64,000 nt of DNA from Flavobacterium sp. (GCA_029946065.1 JAQSDU010000014.1:553260-617259); one strand, 5' to 3'. Positions 1 through 12,775 are shown, counted from the first letter of the stretch. Notes: a model not told the origin generated them from the sequence alone. Made by a program: numbers and translations.

Positions 1-1789
1 TAAACGTTTCACGAACCGGCGCAAAATACTGTCCTACTGCGTTTGATCCTATAACGCTTCTTTCAAAACCTATCCCTTTTTCGTCGGCGTTATGGTAGTA
101 AGTCGATTTCCAATTCGGCTGACTTGCGTCATCAACCCATGGTCCAGGACCATTGTGATCGCCATAAGACATGATGTGGTGCAATCCTAAAGGCGTCATA
201 TAGTTCACCACATTTTCACGCGATTCAAGCATCATTTTTTTGATTGGCGCAACAAATTCATCGGCATTGGAAAACGTCATCCGAAGCCATTCATCGGCTA
301 TGCTTTCTGCCGTTGTCTGGGGATCCCATGACTGTCTTCCGAATGCAAACCAATTGGCTTGTGCAAACGGATGTCCGCACCAATTTTCCTTATCGCCTAT
401 GTTGGCTACCCCAGCCATTCCCGTTAGTTTTCCTGTAGTGTATTTGCCTTCGATAACATTTGCCACTGTACTTTTCGGACCATCGCAAAATGTGTCGGAT
501 TTTAGCACCTCTTCGTATAAAGTTGACAGAAATACAAGATGTTTTGCAAATCCGAGATACTCCTGAGTTATCTGAAATTCCATCATCAGCGAGGTATTAG
601 CCATTGCGCCAAATAGTGGTGAAAAAGGTTCGCGCGGTTGGAAATCTATCGGTCCGTTTTTGATTTGCACCAGTACGTTATCACGGAATTTACCGTCAAG
701 AGGCTTGAAGCTATTATAGGCTTGCAACGTCCTATCGACCGTGGGGTCACTATTATATACAAAGGCTCTCCACATTACTATTCCATTATGCGGTTGGAGT
801 ACATCGGCAAGCATATTGGCACCGTCGGCATGGGTTAGCCCATAATCCTGCGGCCCAGGCTGTCCCTCTGAATTTGCTTTCACAAGGAATCCTCCAAAGT
901 CGGGAATATAAGTGTAGATTTCATCTGTTTTATCTTTCCACCACTGCTTTACATCGGCGTCAAGCGGATTGGCGGTTTTAAGTCCACCTATCGTAATGGG
1001 CGCACTAAAGGAAACCGAAAGAAATACTTTGAGTCCGTATGGTCGAAAAATATCCGCGAGCACCTTGATCTTTGCCAAATACTCTTTAGTCATGATTTTT
1101 GGGTTCGAATTTACGTTGTTCAGCACAGTAGCGTTGATACCTATCGACGCATTGGCACGTGCATAATCGGTATATCTAATATCTACTTTTTGTGGCAATT
1201 CTTCCCACTTCCATAGTGACTGACCAGCGTAACCACGCTCAATGCTGCCGTCGAGGTTGTCCCAATGATTGAGCATCCTGGTTTGTATTTTTGGGGATGA
1301 CGCAATTGCTATTTGATCAATATTTTTATGTTGCTGCAGCAACTGAAGCAAGTGAAAAACGCCGTATAAAGCCCCAACTTCTCCGTTTGCTGCGATAATA
1401 GTACACCTTTTTCCGTATACCTTTTTAGTTATTATTATGAATCCTTCGCTCCCCAACTTATCCAATTGATTTGTAAGTTTCAGGCCTTCAATAACTTTTG
1501 AGTTAACAGGCGTACCAATAACAAGGCATCCATTAGCCGTTATTGAAGCTACCTGCTTTATGTCCGTCTGCAACAATCCCTTTATACCTCTAAGGAGTTC
1601 AGATTTGGCTGCATTAGCTATGTCTGTAGTGCTTTCAAAATTGAAAGTTTTAAAATGCGAACGATAGGCAGACTGGAGTGACACATCGCTTATTGCTTTA
1701 TAGCGCAGCCAAAGGTCATATCCGGTTTCAGCCCGCAATCCTATGGAAAAAAGTAGGCTAAATGCAAATGCTAAAAATTTAAATTTCAT
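1..1789 (-). CDS. aguA: GH67 alpha-glucuronidase, C-terminus beyond left edge
   Basis: Open on the minus strand from the ATG at 1789 through the left edge (596 codons visible, no stop). GH67 enzymes remove (4-O-methyl)-glucuronic acid from the non-reducing end of xylo-oligosaccharides. I translated it directly and see a short signal peptide (MKFKFLAFAFSLLFS). The family signatures follow: PDFGGFLVKANSEGQPGP near residue 300, NGPIDFQ near 378 and QITQEYLG near 408, which carry the conserved catalytic acidic residues, then HHIMSYGDHNGPGPW further on. Most GH67 proteins are about 680-730 residues, so roughly 100 residues are missing to the left. It is the last visible gene of a minus-strand run that begins with the GH8 gene, 65 nt after the esterase stop. 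The export signal suggests a periplasmic enzyme acting on imported oligosaccharides. Confidence 0.93.
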   Translation of the reverse strand, partial: MKFKFLAFAFSLLFSIGLRAETGYDLWLRYKAISDVSLQSAYRSHFKTFNFESTTDIANAAKSELLRGIKGLLQTDIKQVASITANGCLVIGTPVNSKVIEGLKLTNQLDKLGSEGFIIITKKVYGKRCTIIAANGEVGALYGVFHLLQLLQQHKNIDQIAIASSPKIQTRMLNHWDNLDGSIERGYAGQSLWKWEELPQKVDIRYTDYARANASIGINATVLNNVNSNPKIMTKEYLAKIKVLADIFRPYGLKVFLSVSFSAPITIGGLKTANPLDADVKQWWKDKTDEIYTYIPDFGGFLVKANSEGQPGPQDYGLTHADGANMLADVLQPHNGIVMWRAFVYNSDPTVDRTLQAYNSFKPLDGKFRDNVLVQIKNGPIDFQPREPFSPLFGAMANTSLMMEFQITQEYLGFAKHLVFLSTLYEEVLKSDTFCDGPKSTVANVIEGKYTTGKLTGMAGVANIGDKENWCGHPFAQANWFAFGRQSWDPQTTAESIADEWLRMTFSNADEFVAPIKKMMLESRENVVNYMTPLGLHHIMSYGDHNGPGPWVDDASQPNWKSTYYHNADEKGIGFERSVIGSNAVGQYFAPVRETF

Positions 1790-1854
1790 TAATGGCAACT
1801 ATTTTTATATTCAATTTAGATGTTTGGTTTTGCGTAAACTGATCTGGATTCGGC

Positions 1855-3771
1855 TCATTTACATTTTCTCAATACCTCCTTAAATGGTCCTGCAGGCAAA
1901 TCTTCTGAGTTGTAAAGATTGGCCGTCGCTGGATTATCAGCCCATGCATAGGTTATAAATGCAGGATCATTAATAAAGTCATTGGTTATTGTGACTTCGT
2001 TTCGCCCGGTAATTTGAGCAGCAGCCCACACATATTTCTCATCGCAAGCGGCTATCGCAAAATAACATAATGTTGTCGATTTCTTTAGCTTGAGTCCGTC
2101 AGCTGTATTGCTGAATGTAATTACGATTTTATTTTTATCTGTACGGATATTTTCCGGAACCGGTCCGGTTGCAATCACTTTATCGTTGCCATAAACCAAA
2201 TGTTCTGCCTGGAGTGCTAGTCGTCTGCTTACATCCCTTTTATTCAGCGGATGAATATCGTTCCATTCGCCAAGATCGATAGCTACTACCATTGCAGTGT
2301 TTGCAACAGACTTGAGTTTTCGTTGTTGCTCCCTTAGAATTGCCCAATTGCTATCCTCAGGCGTTTTTTTTTCGCTCATAAAGCCTGGCAACTGAACGTA
2401 TAAAAATGGCAAATCCTTTCCCCATGCCTTTCGCCAGTCTTTTACTAAAGATTGCATCAGGTCGAAATATTCGTCAGGCTTCTGGGTATTTGATTCCCCT
2501 TGATACCATAAAACACCTTTAAGAACATAGTTTTGAAGCGGAGCAATCATTGCGTTGTATAGGCCGCCTGCCTTATTCCTTACAAACACTTGAGATGTCA
2601 TTGGCCGCATTGAGCTTCCCTTTTTAATCTTCCACTGCCCTTTAAGACTGATGCTGTCGGTTCCTACCACTAAACAATAATGCTTATCAAGTACGAATCC
2701 TCCTATTCCTAAATTGCTAATAACGCGTACTGCAATAATGTTTCGACCGGGCTTTAGAATACCTGATGCCAAAGGATATTTTCTTGGTGGATATTGGTAT
2801 GATGTGGTTCCTGCAAATTTACCGTTTACAAACACTGAATCAGCATCGACGATACGGCCGAGAACGAGCTTTGCCGGTAAATTAGCCCATTTTTCACTGA
2901 GCTCTATAGTTTTTCGAAACCATACCGCTCCATTTCCTTGACTAATAGGCATATTTGAAAAGCTAGCGGGAAGTGATGTGCTGTCCCACTGTGAATCGTC
3001 ATAGTCTTCACGATACCAACCTTGTTTTAACCCATCATCTGACGAATTAAGTGCTGCGTACCAAAACTTTCCCTCTTCCTTATTACTGTTTTCAATCGCC
3101 GACAAAAATGAATCGTCTTTTGCTTTTCTATTTTCCTCTAAATATTCAGGAAAGTTTTTCAATGCCTTTTCACTTAACCAGGCCTGAGCGGGAGATCCGC
3201 CGACCGCCGAATTTATAATACCGATTGGAATGCCATGCCTTGCATAAAGATCAGAAGCAAAAAAATATCCGACACCGCTGAATTCTGCTATTGATTTCGG
3301 ATTCACGTTTACCCATTTTCCGGAATTCACGTCGGATTGCTCTTTTTTGAAATTAGCCGTGTCGGGGACAACAAATTGGCGTATTTTCGTATTATTTGCT
3401 TTCGCCTCCTGCGGATAATGATCCATCAAACGCGACATTGGCAATTCCATATTGGACTGGCCGCTGCAGAGCCAGACATCGCCAAATAAAATATCATCCA
3501 GAACTATTGTATTACTTGCTTTTAAGACCATTTTAAAAGGGCCACCCGCCTTTTGCGCCGGAATTGTGATACTCCAATTTCCTAGTTTATCGGCATTAAC
3601 ATTACTTGTTTTGCTGTTGAACGAAATTTCTACATGTTCGCCAGCCATCGCCCATCCCCAAATTTTGACCGGTTCAGATCGTTGGAGTACCATTCCGCTG
3701 CTGATCAACTTTGGCAATCTGATTTGAGAAAAGCACAAAACAGGTACTAATACCAGGATAAGGGCTCTCAT
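1855..3771 (-). CDS. SGNH O-acetylesterase with inserted jelly-roll (sialate O-acetylesterase/CE20-like)
   Basis: Secreted esterase, probably removing O-acetyl groups from hemicellulose oligosaccharides. The open frame extends to 3810, but the ATG at 3771 directly precedes a good signal peptide (MRALILVLVPVLCFSQ), so I prefer that start. With numbering from 3810, the SGNH block I motif GQSNMELP puts the nucleophile at Ser119. A GH2-type sugar-binding jelly roll is inserted at about 255-375 (GWYREDYDDSQW, then VWFRKTIEL). QGESNTQKPDEY follows, and the catalytic Asp/His motif WNDIHP lies near 530. Such split SGNH domains are annotated as 'sialate O-acetylesterase', but some characterised relatives are xylan or xyloglucan acetylesterases (CE20). 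The context, between GH67 and CE1 genes, supports hemicellulose rather than sialic acid. Substrate is inferred. Confidence 0.85.
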   Translation of the reverse strand: MRALILVLVPVLCFSQIRLPKLISSGMVLQRSEPVKIWGWAMAGEHVEISFNSKTSNVNADKLGNWSITIPAQKAGGPFKMVLKASNTIVLDDILFGDVWLCSGQSNMELPMSRLMDHYPQEAKANNTKIRQFVVPDTANFKKEQSDVNSGKWVNVNPKSIAEFSGVGYFFASDLYARHGIPIGIINSAVGGSPAQAWLSEKALKNFPEYLEENRKAKDDSFLSAIENSNKEEGKFWYAALNSSDDGLKQGWYREDYDDSQWDSTSLPASFSNMPISQGNGAVWFRKTIELSEKWANLPAKLVLGRIVDADSVFVNGKFAGTTSYQYPPRKYPLASGILKPGRNIIAVRVISNLGIGGFVLDKHYCLVVGTDSISLKGQWKIKKGSSMRPMTSQVFVRNKAGGLYNAMIAPLQNYVLKGVLWYQGESNTQKPDEYFDLMQSLVKDWRKAWGKDLPFLYVQLPGFMSEKKTPEDSNWAILREQQRKLKSVANTAMVVAIDLGEWNDIHPLNKRDVSRRLALQAEHLVYGNDKVIATGPVPENIRTDKNKIVITFSNTADGLKLKKSTTLCYFAIAACDEKYVWAAAQITGRNEVTITNDFINDPAFITYAWADNPATANLYNSEDLPAGPFKEVLRKCK

Positions 3772-3841
3772 AAGATTTTGCTGTTGATACATCATATAAA
3801 TTTTATTCAATAAAACAATTAATTGTTATTTGTTAGGAAAA

Positions 3842-5014
<1,173 letters not shown>

Positions 5015-5033
5015 TTAGTTTATTATCAGTTTA

Positions 5034-7610
5034 TTATTTTTCAGCCGCCAATTCATTTGCAGCATTCGCAAGAAATACATACCAGGCACCACCATCTATA
5101 ATGCACTCATTTTCTCCCCAGAAAAATGGCCAGTCGTCTTTATTCTCCAGGTAATCGGGTTTTAGAAAAATGAGGCCCGGAACCACACCGCCGGCTATCG
5201 TAGTAAAGTCGGCCCGGTTGCCTCCATAGGCCACTTTTTTTGATCTGTTGCCTACCGCGTTCACAAACGACAAATTCGAATACGGGTGACAGCCAAAAAC
5301 ATAATCCAATCCGCGATAAACATATTCCTTGTCCATAATATCTGGATAAATCTTATGGATGTAAAAATTCGTGCTGGCCCAGTTAATCACCTGGGAACTT
5401 CCGCCCCAGCCTCTTTTTACAACGGGTACGCCATACGGGTTCTCGGCATTATCTTTATCCGTTTTTTCTTTGTACTTCACTGCATAACTTCGCAATTTTA
5501 CTTTGTAATTGTTGTCCATGGCAGGCAAGGCCAACAAAGCCGCATTCATATTAAACTCTAAGTTTTCATCAAGTGATTTCCATATCCGGTCTAAAAATCC
5601 CTTTTTGTATTGTTGTTCTTTGGTAGTTAGGTACAACTGCAGCATCGCAATCATATCACTTCCTTTACCCCATCTGGACATTGGGCTATCATCAGGTTTC
5701 GCCGTTTTTTCTAATACTGTTGCTTCGGTATTTAACTTTACAGCAAGAGACAAACATTTATCAGCAAGTTTATCATTATAACCTTTTAAAGCCCTGCTTG
5801 CTCCGGCTAATGCTCCTGCTGTCCTAAAATCGAGAAATGAACTTCGGTTGGTAAATGCCCATCTGTCATCAAGCGTACCACTGGAAACTCTGTTAGATTC
5901 ATAGGGCTTAAGCGCCGCATTATACGGAAGATTGTCGGTTTCAGCAGCCGCATCGCCCAAATGATGGTACTGATGCAGATTGGGCACTATTATACCTCTT
6001 ACCGGATGGCCGATATTTTCTACTTGTGCGACAAGGTTTAGTACTCCATGCTCTATTTGCTGCAATAAATCTGGTTGGCCGTCAGGACGGTGAATATCTA
6101 CAAACTGTGTTTTTTGATCTATATAAGTTTCATCACGGGTTACTTTGAATGCTTCCCAAGATTCTACAAAACTATTGATGACGCTTACATGTGAAAAAGT
6201 CTGGATATCAAAATCGCCTGCATCAAACCAACCTCCTACCGACATTCCCGGAATACGCTCCAAAGGCTTGTATTTGGTTTCTGTAGTTGGTCCTTGCTTG
6301 TATCCGTCAAAATGTTCGTGGTTCAGTGGCGCCTGAAGACAATCATCTAAAAACGGTTTTCCGTGCCAAATCCGATATGCCTCGTTCACTTCCATGTGGT
6401 CCATCTGGACTGGAAACCAAACATCCATGGTAGGCTGCCATATTTTTGCATACACATCGTCTTCTATCTGGAACGTATTTGTTTTTTGGTCGCCATATTG
6501 AATATAGTAAAGTCCTTTTTCTTTAATAGCACTAAAATCAAATTGTGCATAATTGTACCGCAGGTAACTTCCCCAAACCTTCACATCCGCCTTTAGCTGC
6601 TCAACGAATTTTCCATCAGCATTCAATTTAAAAACCGACGCTGTGGTCAAGGCTTTATCATTTTTATCAAGTTCAATAACCGCCACTTTCTTTTGGGTTG
6701 GCATGTACCCTACTTGGGAAAATCCGATCACCGGCTTTCTTGTCCAATTTGGGATGGCATTGGGTTCGACATACCATGAAAGCACCTTGCCAGTTTTGTT
6801 GGATGGTAGTATGCTACGCGCTATAAACCATCCATTCTGCCCGAGATTTCTTCCGTCAAAAAGCATAACATCCTGGTCTTCTGATTGAATTTTCACAGTA
6901 TGTTCTGGATTTTCAGGCGCAAAAATTAGGCTCTTACCTGATACAAGCGGCAGGGTAACGATAAATTCATTTCTTCCACGATCGTCAAATGTAGTATGCT
7001 GGGCAAACTGTTGGATTTTTTCGGAGGACGGACGGATTTGTGTGTCGCTTGCGGGATACCTTGGGAATGTCCCGGCTTTTCCATCCACTAAATAATTACT
7101 TTCAAAATACGTAGTTGGCAAAAATTCCAAATTAAAACCTGCTCTTCCTTCTAACTGTTTTGGAATCGGCTTATTCAATAAAACGTTGACTATAAAACCT
7201 TTACCTTTTGACGAAACTATAATTCTGGCATCGAAATCGAATTCTTCATATCGCAATGTAACTTCAATGGTGTTGTTTATTTTATCTACTTTCCGGTTCG
7301 TCATTTTCGGAATCAAGTCCCACTGTTCTGGCGTATTTTGAAGCCGTACTGCCCCGCCAGTCACCGTCCTAACGCCATGATGTATAAACTCTATACCCGC
7401 CGTTTTTTCGTCGTAGAACATCCCATTGTATTCATTGCTGAAAACCAAAACATTTAGTCCCGGTGTTTCAAAATATTCTTTTTCGTTTAATGCTAATGTT
7501 TGAGAAAAAGCAATGCCTGAAATACAGAATAAGCCAAAAGACAGTATTACCTTTTTAGATAAAATCCTATTGAAACTTAAAAAAATTGACGATATAGAAA
7601 TTTTACTCAT
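5034..7610 (-). CDS. GH9 glycoside hydrolase with extra N-terminal domain
   Basis: Family 9 enzyme, usually endo-beta-1,4-glucanase or related, probably secreted (hydrophobic segment about 20-36 ending in AFSQ). Residues 38-285 form a beta-rich region that I do not recognise. A CelD_N-type Ig domain follows at about 290-380 (VIGFSQVGYMPTQKKVAV), then the GH9 alpha/alpha barrel from about 385. The catalytic-base motif GGWFDAGD has Asp463 and Asp466. The C-terminus carries WGENECIIDGGAWYVFLANAANE, matching the GH9 acid region (NE). At 858 aa it is longer than a simple Ig-GH9 protein because of the N-terminal domain. It sits between two CE1 esterases in a glucuronoxylan operon. It may supply endo-activity on mixed hemicellulose (xyloglucan or glucan), or have a non-canonical substrate. 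Confidence 0.88.
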   Translation of the reverse strand: MSKISISSIFLSFNRILSKKVILSFGLFCISGIAFSQTLALNEKEYFETPGLNVLVFSNEYNGMFYDEKTAGIEFIHHGVRTVTGGAVRLQNTPEQWDLIPKMTNRKVDKINNTIEVTLRYEEFDFDARIIVSSKGKGFIVNVLLNKPIPKQLEGRAGFNLEFLPTTYFESNYLVDGKAGTFPRYPASDTQIRPSSEKIQQFAQHTTFDDRGRNEFIVTLPLVSGKSLIFAPENPEHTVKIQSEDQDVMLFDGRNLGQNGWFIARSILPSNKTGKVLSWYVEPNAIPNWTRKPVIGFSQVGYMPTQKKVAVIELDKNDKALTTASVFKLNADGKFVEQLKADVKVWGSYLRYNYAQFDFSAIKEKGLYYIQYGDQKTNTFQIEDDVYAKIWQPTMDVWFPVQMDHMEVNEAYRIWHGKPFLDDCLQAPLNHEHFDGYKQGPTTETKYKPLERIPGMSVGGWFDAGDFDIQTFSHVSVINSFVESWEAFKVTRDETYIDQKTQFVDIHRPDGQPDLLQQIEHGVLNLVAQVENIGHPVRGIIVPNLHQYHHLGDAAAETDNLPYNAALKPYESNRVSSGTLDDRWAFTNRSSFLDFRTAGALAGASRALKGYNDKLADKCLSLAVKLNTEATVLEKTAKPDDSPMSRWGKGSDMIAMLQLYLTTKEQQYKKGFLDRIWKSLDENLEFNMNAALLALPAMDNNYKVKLRSYAVKYKEKTDKDNAENPYGVPVVKRGWGGSSQVINWASTNFYIHKIYPDIMDKEYVYRGLDYVFGCHPYSNLSFVNAVGNRSKKVAYGGNRADFTTIAGGVVPGLIFLKPDYLENKDDWPFFWGENECIIDGGAWYVFLANAANELAAEK

Positions 7611-7647
7611 AATTAAATCGATGGATTAAGTGTATTGAATAGTGAGC

Positions 7648-8781
<1,134 letters not shown>

Positions 8782-8803
8782 TTAAGTTTGATAGTAAAAC
8801 TAG

Positions 8804-10099
8804 TTAGCTTTTTGGCGTTATAATTTGATACTTTCCGCTAAGGTGCATCAAACTGAAGAGGTACATCAATCCGTCAAAATACGGATCAAAATAGCCGTCA
8901 TCATAAGGTTCCAACTTAGCATTCCAAACCGCATCAACAAAATCCATGTTTCCTTTATCTTTATTTACTAACGATGCAGCTGCCGCTGTTGCCACTAATC
9001 CAATAGAGTGCCTGAGTTTTTTGACCGGTCCGGCCTGAAGGATAAAATCCGGTGTAGAGCCGTCTAAATTATATTGATCGACATAGTTATCCAATCCCTT
9101 AGACCGTAGAAAATCTTGAAATCTTTTTGCATAGTCCTCTTGCCATTTTTTATCTTTTCCGTACCAAGTATAATCCATCGCAATATTCATAGGAACCCGC
9201 CAGGAATCATACCTAAAGGCGGCCGGCATCCATGGTGTAGAATGCGGTTCTCCGTTAAACTCAGTATAATCTGCGTTTAAGCCCGTTATAGGATGGCACG
9301 CTTTATGAAGAAAATTACGAGAAACCTCAGCACATTCTTTATAAAACTGCTCGTGGCCGTCTTTAGCATACAATGCCCAAATTTCATAAAATGCAGGAAC
9401 ATGATAGGAAGGATCGGTCCAGTTATAGCCGTTGCCTTCGGGCACAAAGGATATTTGTTTGTGTTCAGTATTAATAATGTTATATATATTGCCAGTACCG
9501 TCTTTTTTCCACATGGCGTCTAATATCCTTCGGGCTTCATTATAGTAATGGATTCCTGTTCCATTGCCCCATTTGTTAGAAGCGAAAAGCAGGCTGGTTA
9601 CAAAGTACAACTCTCCATCTGAGGCAGATCCAGCAGAATTTTGCTTTTTGGTTTGAGGATTTACGCTCCACGCGAAATAGCCTTCTCGCGGTCCATCCTG
9701 ATGTTGCATGTATTTGACCGACCAACGCCATAACCGATCAAAAACTTCTTTCTTATCGAGTTGAACCGCTACCATCATTCCATATGACATTCCTTCGGTG
9801 CGTGCGTCATTATTTTTGATGTCAGAAACGTAGCCTAATGAATCACCCTCTTCAAAGTATACCTTGTTTGGACCTTCAAAAACATCATAATATGCTTTCG
9901 CTAATTTCTTATTTATATCACTTTGGCTGTAACCGGCATCCTTGAATAGATTGCAATATTGTGGTGCCTTAATTACTGATTTTTCTGTATTTTTTTTATT
10001 TTGACTCGTTGCCAACCCTGAAACAGTAAGCATACAAATAAGCATCAAAATACCGACGCTATTGCAGCAATTACTCTTAAATTTTTTATTTATTGCCAT
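8804..10099 (-). CDS. GH8 reducing-end xylose-releasing exo-oligoxylanase type
   Basis: GH8 enzyme resembling Rex (EC 3.2.1.156), which releases xylose from the reducing end of xylo-oligosaccharides. The N-terminus has a hydrophobic signal (about 13-32, ending LATSQ). Catalytic acid Glu102 lies in DARTEGMSYGMM. Asp161 is in GSASDGEL, and the probable base Asp298 is in FRYDSWRVPMNIAMDY. WTDPSYHVPAFYEIWA (about 227-242) is typical of the xylan-active GH8 branch. Length 431 aa is normal. It is the first gene of the minus-strand operon running to the left edge. Its promoter (10265-10237) resembles the one before the second SusC gene. It could alternatively be a GH8 endoxylanase, but the surrounding debranching genes favour an exo role. 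Confidence 0.9.
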   Translation of the reverse strand: MAINKKFKSNCCNSVGILMLICMLTVSGLATSQNKKNTEKSVIKAPQYCNLFKDAGYSQSDINKKLAKAYYDVFEGPNKVYFEEGDSLGYVSDIKNNDARTEGMSYGMMVAVQLDKKEVFDRLWRWSVKYMQHQDGPREGYFAWSVNPQTKKQNSAGSASDGELYFVTSLLFASNKWGNGTGIHYYNEARRILDAMWKKDGTGNIYNIINTEHKQISFVPEGNGYNWTDPSYHVPAFYEIWALYAKDGHEQFYKECAEVSRNFLHKACHPITGLNADYTEFNGEPHSTPWMPAAFRYDSWRVPMNIAMDYTWYGKDKKWQEDYAKRFQDFLRSKGLDNYVDQYNLDGSTPDFILQAGPVKKLRHSIGLVATAAAASLVNKDKGNMDFVDAVWNAKLEPYDDGYFDPYFDGLMYLFSLMHLSGKYQIITPKS

Positions 10100-10586
10100 G
10101 ATTATTTATTGAAATATTTTATTTGCTTCGAAACCAATTTTTAAGTCGGTTGATGTGACATTCTTTAAAGCTGAACTTTCAAGCACTTTCCAAAAACATT
10201 TGAGTGATTTAATAAACGCTTCAGGATAAATCGCAACAAATATATCCTTATAGTCACCATGACAATAATACAATAAATTTTCTAATTGATAAAATTTTGA
10301 GGTTATATTTTTTAATAATGCATTTATTTTTGATTAAATAAATCAATCTTATAACTGAGTCGATTTAGAAAAAATTATTAAATGTTCCAGCTAAAACATA
10401 AAACAACCAGTAGGAGCATTTCTTTTCTGCGTTATAATGCACATGTCTATATCCCAAATAAGAATATCCAAAATTCAGAGCATTATTTATTTCAACAATT
10501 TTATTCCACATAAATTACTATTTTAGCTTGTCGTAAAAAACAAATCAACTCCATAGCATTTTGCTACTTCTTTTTATTCCATTTAT
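10100..10586. other. Divergent intergenic region, GH8 operon / DUF255 gene
   Basis: 487 bp of AT-rich DNA between two divergent genes. The minus-strand promoter described separately lies at 10237-10271, leaving a leader of about 137 nt for GH8. I do not find a convincing promoter for the plus-strand gene starting at 10587, nor any small ORF or hairpin I would defend. Confidence 0.5.
10237..10271 (-). promoter_or_regulatory. Promoter plus GTCA-N3-TGAC operator for GH8-led operon
   Basis: Read on the minus strand, the -33 element TTG is at 10265-10263 and the -7 element TATATTTG (exact TAnnTTTG) at 10244-10237, 18 nt apart. GTCACCATGAC, an inverted repeat GTCA-N3-TGAC, occupies 10253-10263 and overlaps the -33 element. 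The same arrangement, aligned without gaps over 35 positions, occurs at 32711-32745 before the second SusC. The promoter is well supported by match and spacing. The protein-binding role of the repeat is inferred. Confidence 0.7.
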
Positions 10587-12698
10587 ATGCGTATCCGATT
10601 CCTTTTATTGATTATCTCTTTTTTTTCTTTGAGTTGCAACCGCAAAAACAATAATCAAGAAAATCACCAATATACCAATGATTTGATCAACGAAACAAGT
10701 CCGTATCTTTTGCAACATGCCCACAATCCAGTAGATTGGAAGGCCTGGAATCAAGAAACACTAAATAAAGCCAAAGCTGAAAATAAACTTATAATTATTT
10801 CTGTGGGATATTCCGCATGTCACTGGTGCCATGTTATGGAAGAAGAAAGTTTCGAAAATAAAACTGTTGCAAAATTGATGAATGACAATTTTATCAGCAT
10901 AAAGGTAGACAGAGAGGAGCGTCCGGATATTGATCAAATTTATATGAATGCCTTACAATTAATGACCGGAAAAGGCGGATGGCCAATGAACTGTATTGCG
11001 CTTCCTGATGGTCGTCCTATTTTTGCGGGAACCTATTTTACAAAAGAAGAATGGACAAAAGCGTTAACTGAACTGTCTGCTTTGTATAAAAACAATCCTC
11101 AAAAAGCCATTGCGTATGCAGACAAGTTGGTAGATGGAATCAAGAAATCAGCATTGATTGCTGTGAATAGTGATGAAGTAGATTTTAGAAATTCAGATCT
11201 TATCAATGCAGTCAAATCGTGGCAGGAAGATTTTGATTATAAAGAAGGAGGATTTGTTGGCGAAACCAAATTCCCAATGCCTAATGCATTACAGTTTTTG
11301 CTGCGCTACAGTTACCAAAATAATAATAAGGCGGTTCAAAAACATGTACAAACGACACTTGTAAAAATGGCTAACGGAGGCATTTATGATGCCATTGGCG
11401 GTGGATTTTCGAGGTATTCGGTAGATACAAAATGGCATATCCCTCATTTTGAGAAAATGCTTTATGACAATGCGCAGTTAGTAAGTTTGTATTCGGACGC
11501 TTATCTGGTTACAAAAGATGAATTATACAAAAAAACGGTATCTGAAACGTTGAATTTTGTAGAAAAAGAGCTTATGGCTACAAACGGAGCTTTTTATTCT
11601 TCGATAGATGCCGATAGCGAAAATAAGGCTAAAAAACGTGAAGAAGGTGCTTACTATGTCTGGAATGAGCAAGAATTGCAATCCTTGTTAAAATCTGATT
11701 ACCCGCTATTTCAAAAATATTTCAACGTCAATGAAAATGGTATCTGGGAAAACAATAATTATGTCTTATTTAAAACCCAATCGGATAAAGACTTCTCGCT
11801 CAAAAACAAATTGAGTCAAGCTGATCTGGAGGCTAAAGTAAAGCAATGGAAGCAAATTCTTTTACAAGCACGAAATACAAGGCCACGCCCTCATTTAGAC
11901 AATAAAACCCTGACGTCGTGGAATGCGCTTATGATAAAAGGCTACGTTAGCGCTTATAAAGCATTCAAAAATCCGCATTACAAAGAAATCGCATTAAGAA
12001 ATGCTAATTTTATTGTAACGCAACAGCTTCAAAAAGACGGAAGTTTAAATCATAGTTACAAAGATGGAAAAAGCAGCATAGTTGGTTTTTCCGAAGATTA
12101 CGCTACCGTAATTGATGCTTTTATTGCGGTGTATCAAATTACACTCGACGAAAAATGGCTGGCTAAAGCCAAGCAACTGACCGATTATGCGTTGGTCAAT
12201 TTTTGGGATAAAAAATCAAATTTGTTTTATTTTACATCGAATACCGCTACAGCTTTGATTGCCAGAAAAATAGAAATTACTGATAATGTAATTCCATGTG
12301 CTAATTCAATTCTTGCGCATAATCTATTCCTGTTAGGGCATTATTATTCTGATGCGACATACACCGAAACCGCACAACACATGTTGAATAATGTCAAAAA
12401 ATCTGCTTTAGAATCTCCGGCTGAATATTACAATTGGTTGGATTTGATGCTTAATTATACCGACAACTATTTTGAAGTAGCCCTTTCCGGAAACGAAGCA
12501 TTTGACAAAACAGTTCAACTGCAAAGCTATTATTTGCCCAACATTCTTATTGCCGGGGCAACAAAGGAAAGTAATTTGCCGATTTTAGAAAATCGTTTTG
12601 TCGATAATGAAACCTACATTTATGTTTGTGTAAATAAAGCCTGTAAAATGCCTGAAACAGATGTTGCGACTGCAGTTGCTAAAATAAAAAGCAATTAG
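10587..12698 (+). CDS. DUF255 / YyaL-SSP411-like thioredoxin-fold lipoprotein
   Basis: Member of the DUF255 (spermatogenesis-associated protein 20/YyaL) family. It has an N-terminal thioredoxin-like domain (about 30-190) with the hallmark [12 protein letters not shown] and a CxxC at Cys78-Cys81 ([15 protein letters not shown]). An alpha/alpha six-hairpin domain related to N-acylglucosamine 2-epimerases follows (about 220-680), with [17 protein letters not shown]-type conservation. At 703 aa it is full length. The N-terminus, [17 protein letters not shown], looks like a lipoprotein signal, so it is probably anchored outside the cytoplasm, unlike many cytosolic homologues. The biochemical function of the family is not established. 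It stands alone between two convergent/divergent PUL operons, and its role there is unknown. The gene ends 77 nt before the stop of the convergent GH3 gene. Confidence 0.88.
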   Translation: MRIRFLLLIISFFSLSCNRKNNNQENHQYTNDLINETSPYLLQHAHNPVDWKAWNQETLNKAKAENKLIIISVGYSACHWCHVMEEESFENKTVAKLMNDNFISIKVDREERPDIDQIYMNALQLMTGKGGWPMNCIALPDGRPIFAGTYFTKEEWTKALTELSALYKNNPQKAIAYADKLVDGIKKSALIAVNSDEVDFRNSDLINAVKSWQEDFDYKEGGFVGETKFPMPNALQFLLRYSYQNNNKAVQKHVQTTLVKMANGGIYDAIGGGFSRYSVDTKWHIPHFEKMLYDNAQLVSLYSDAYLVTKDELYKKTVSETLNFVEKELMATNGAFYSSIDADSENKAKKREEGAYYVWNEQELQSLLKSDYPLFQKYFNVNENGIWENNNYVLFKTQSDKDFSLKNKLSQADLEAKVKQWKQILLQARNTRPRPHLDNKTLTSWNALMIKGYVSAYKAFKNPHYKEIALRNANFIVTQQLQKDGSLNHSYKDGKSSIVGFSEDYATVIDAFIAVYQITLDEKWLAKAKQLTDYALVNFWDKKSNLFYFTSNTATALIARKIEITDNVIPCANSILAHNLFLLGHYYSDATYTETAQHMLNNVKKSALESPAEYYNWLDLMLNYTDNYFEVALSGNEAFDKTVQLQSYYLPNILIAGATKESNLPILENRFVDNETYIYVCVNKACKMPETDVATAVAKIKSN

Positions 12699-12775
12699 CG
12701 TTGAAATTGATAGCTGTAATATACACAACATCTCATTTACATCTGCCAATTGCTTCTTAAATAATTTGAAACGCG

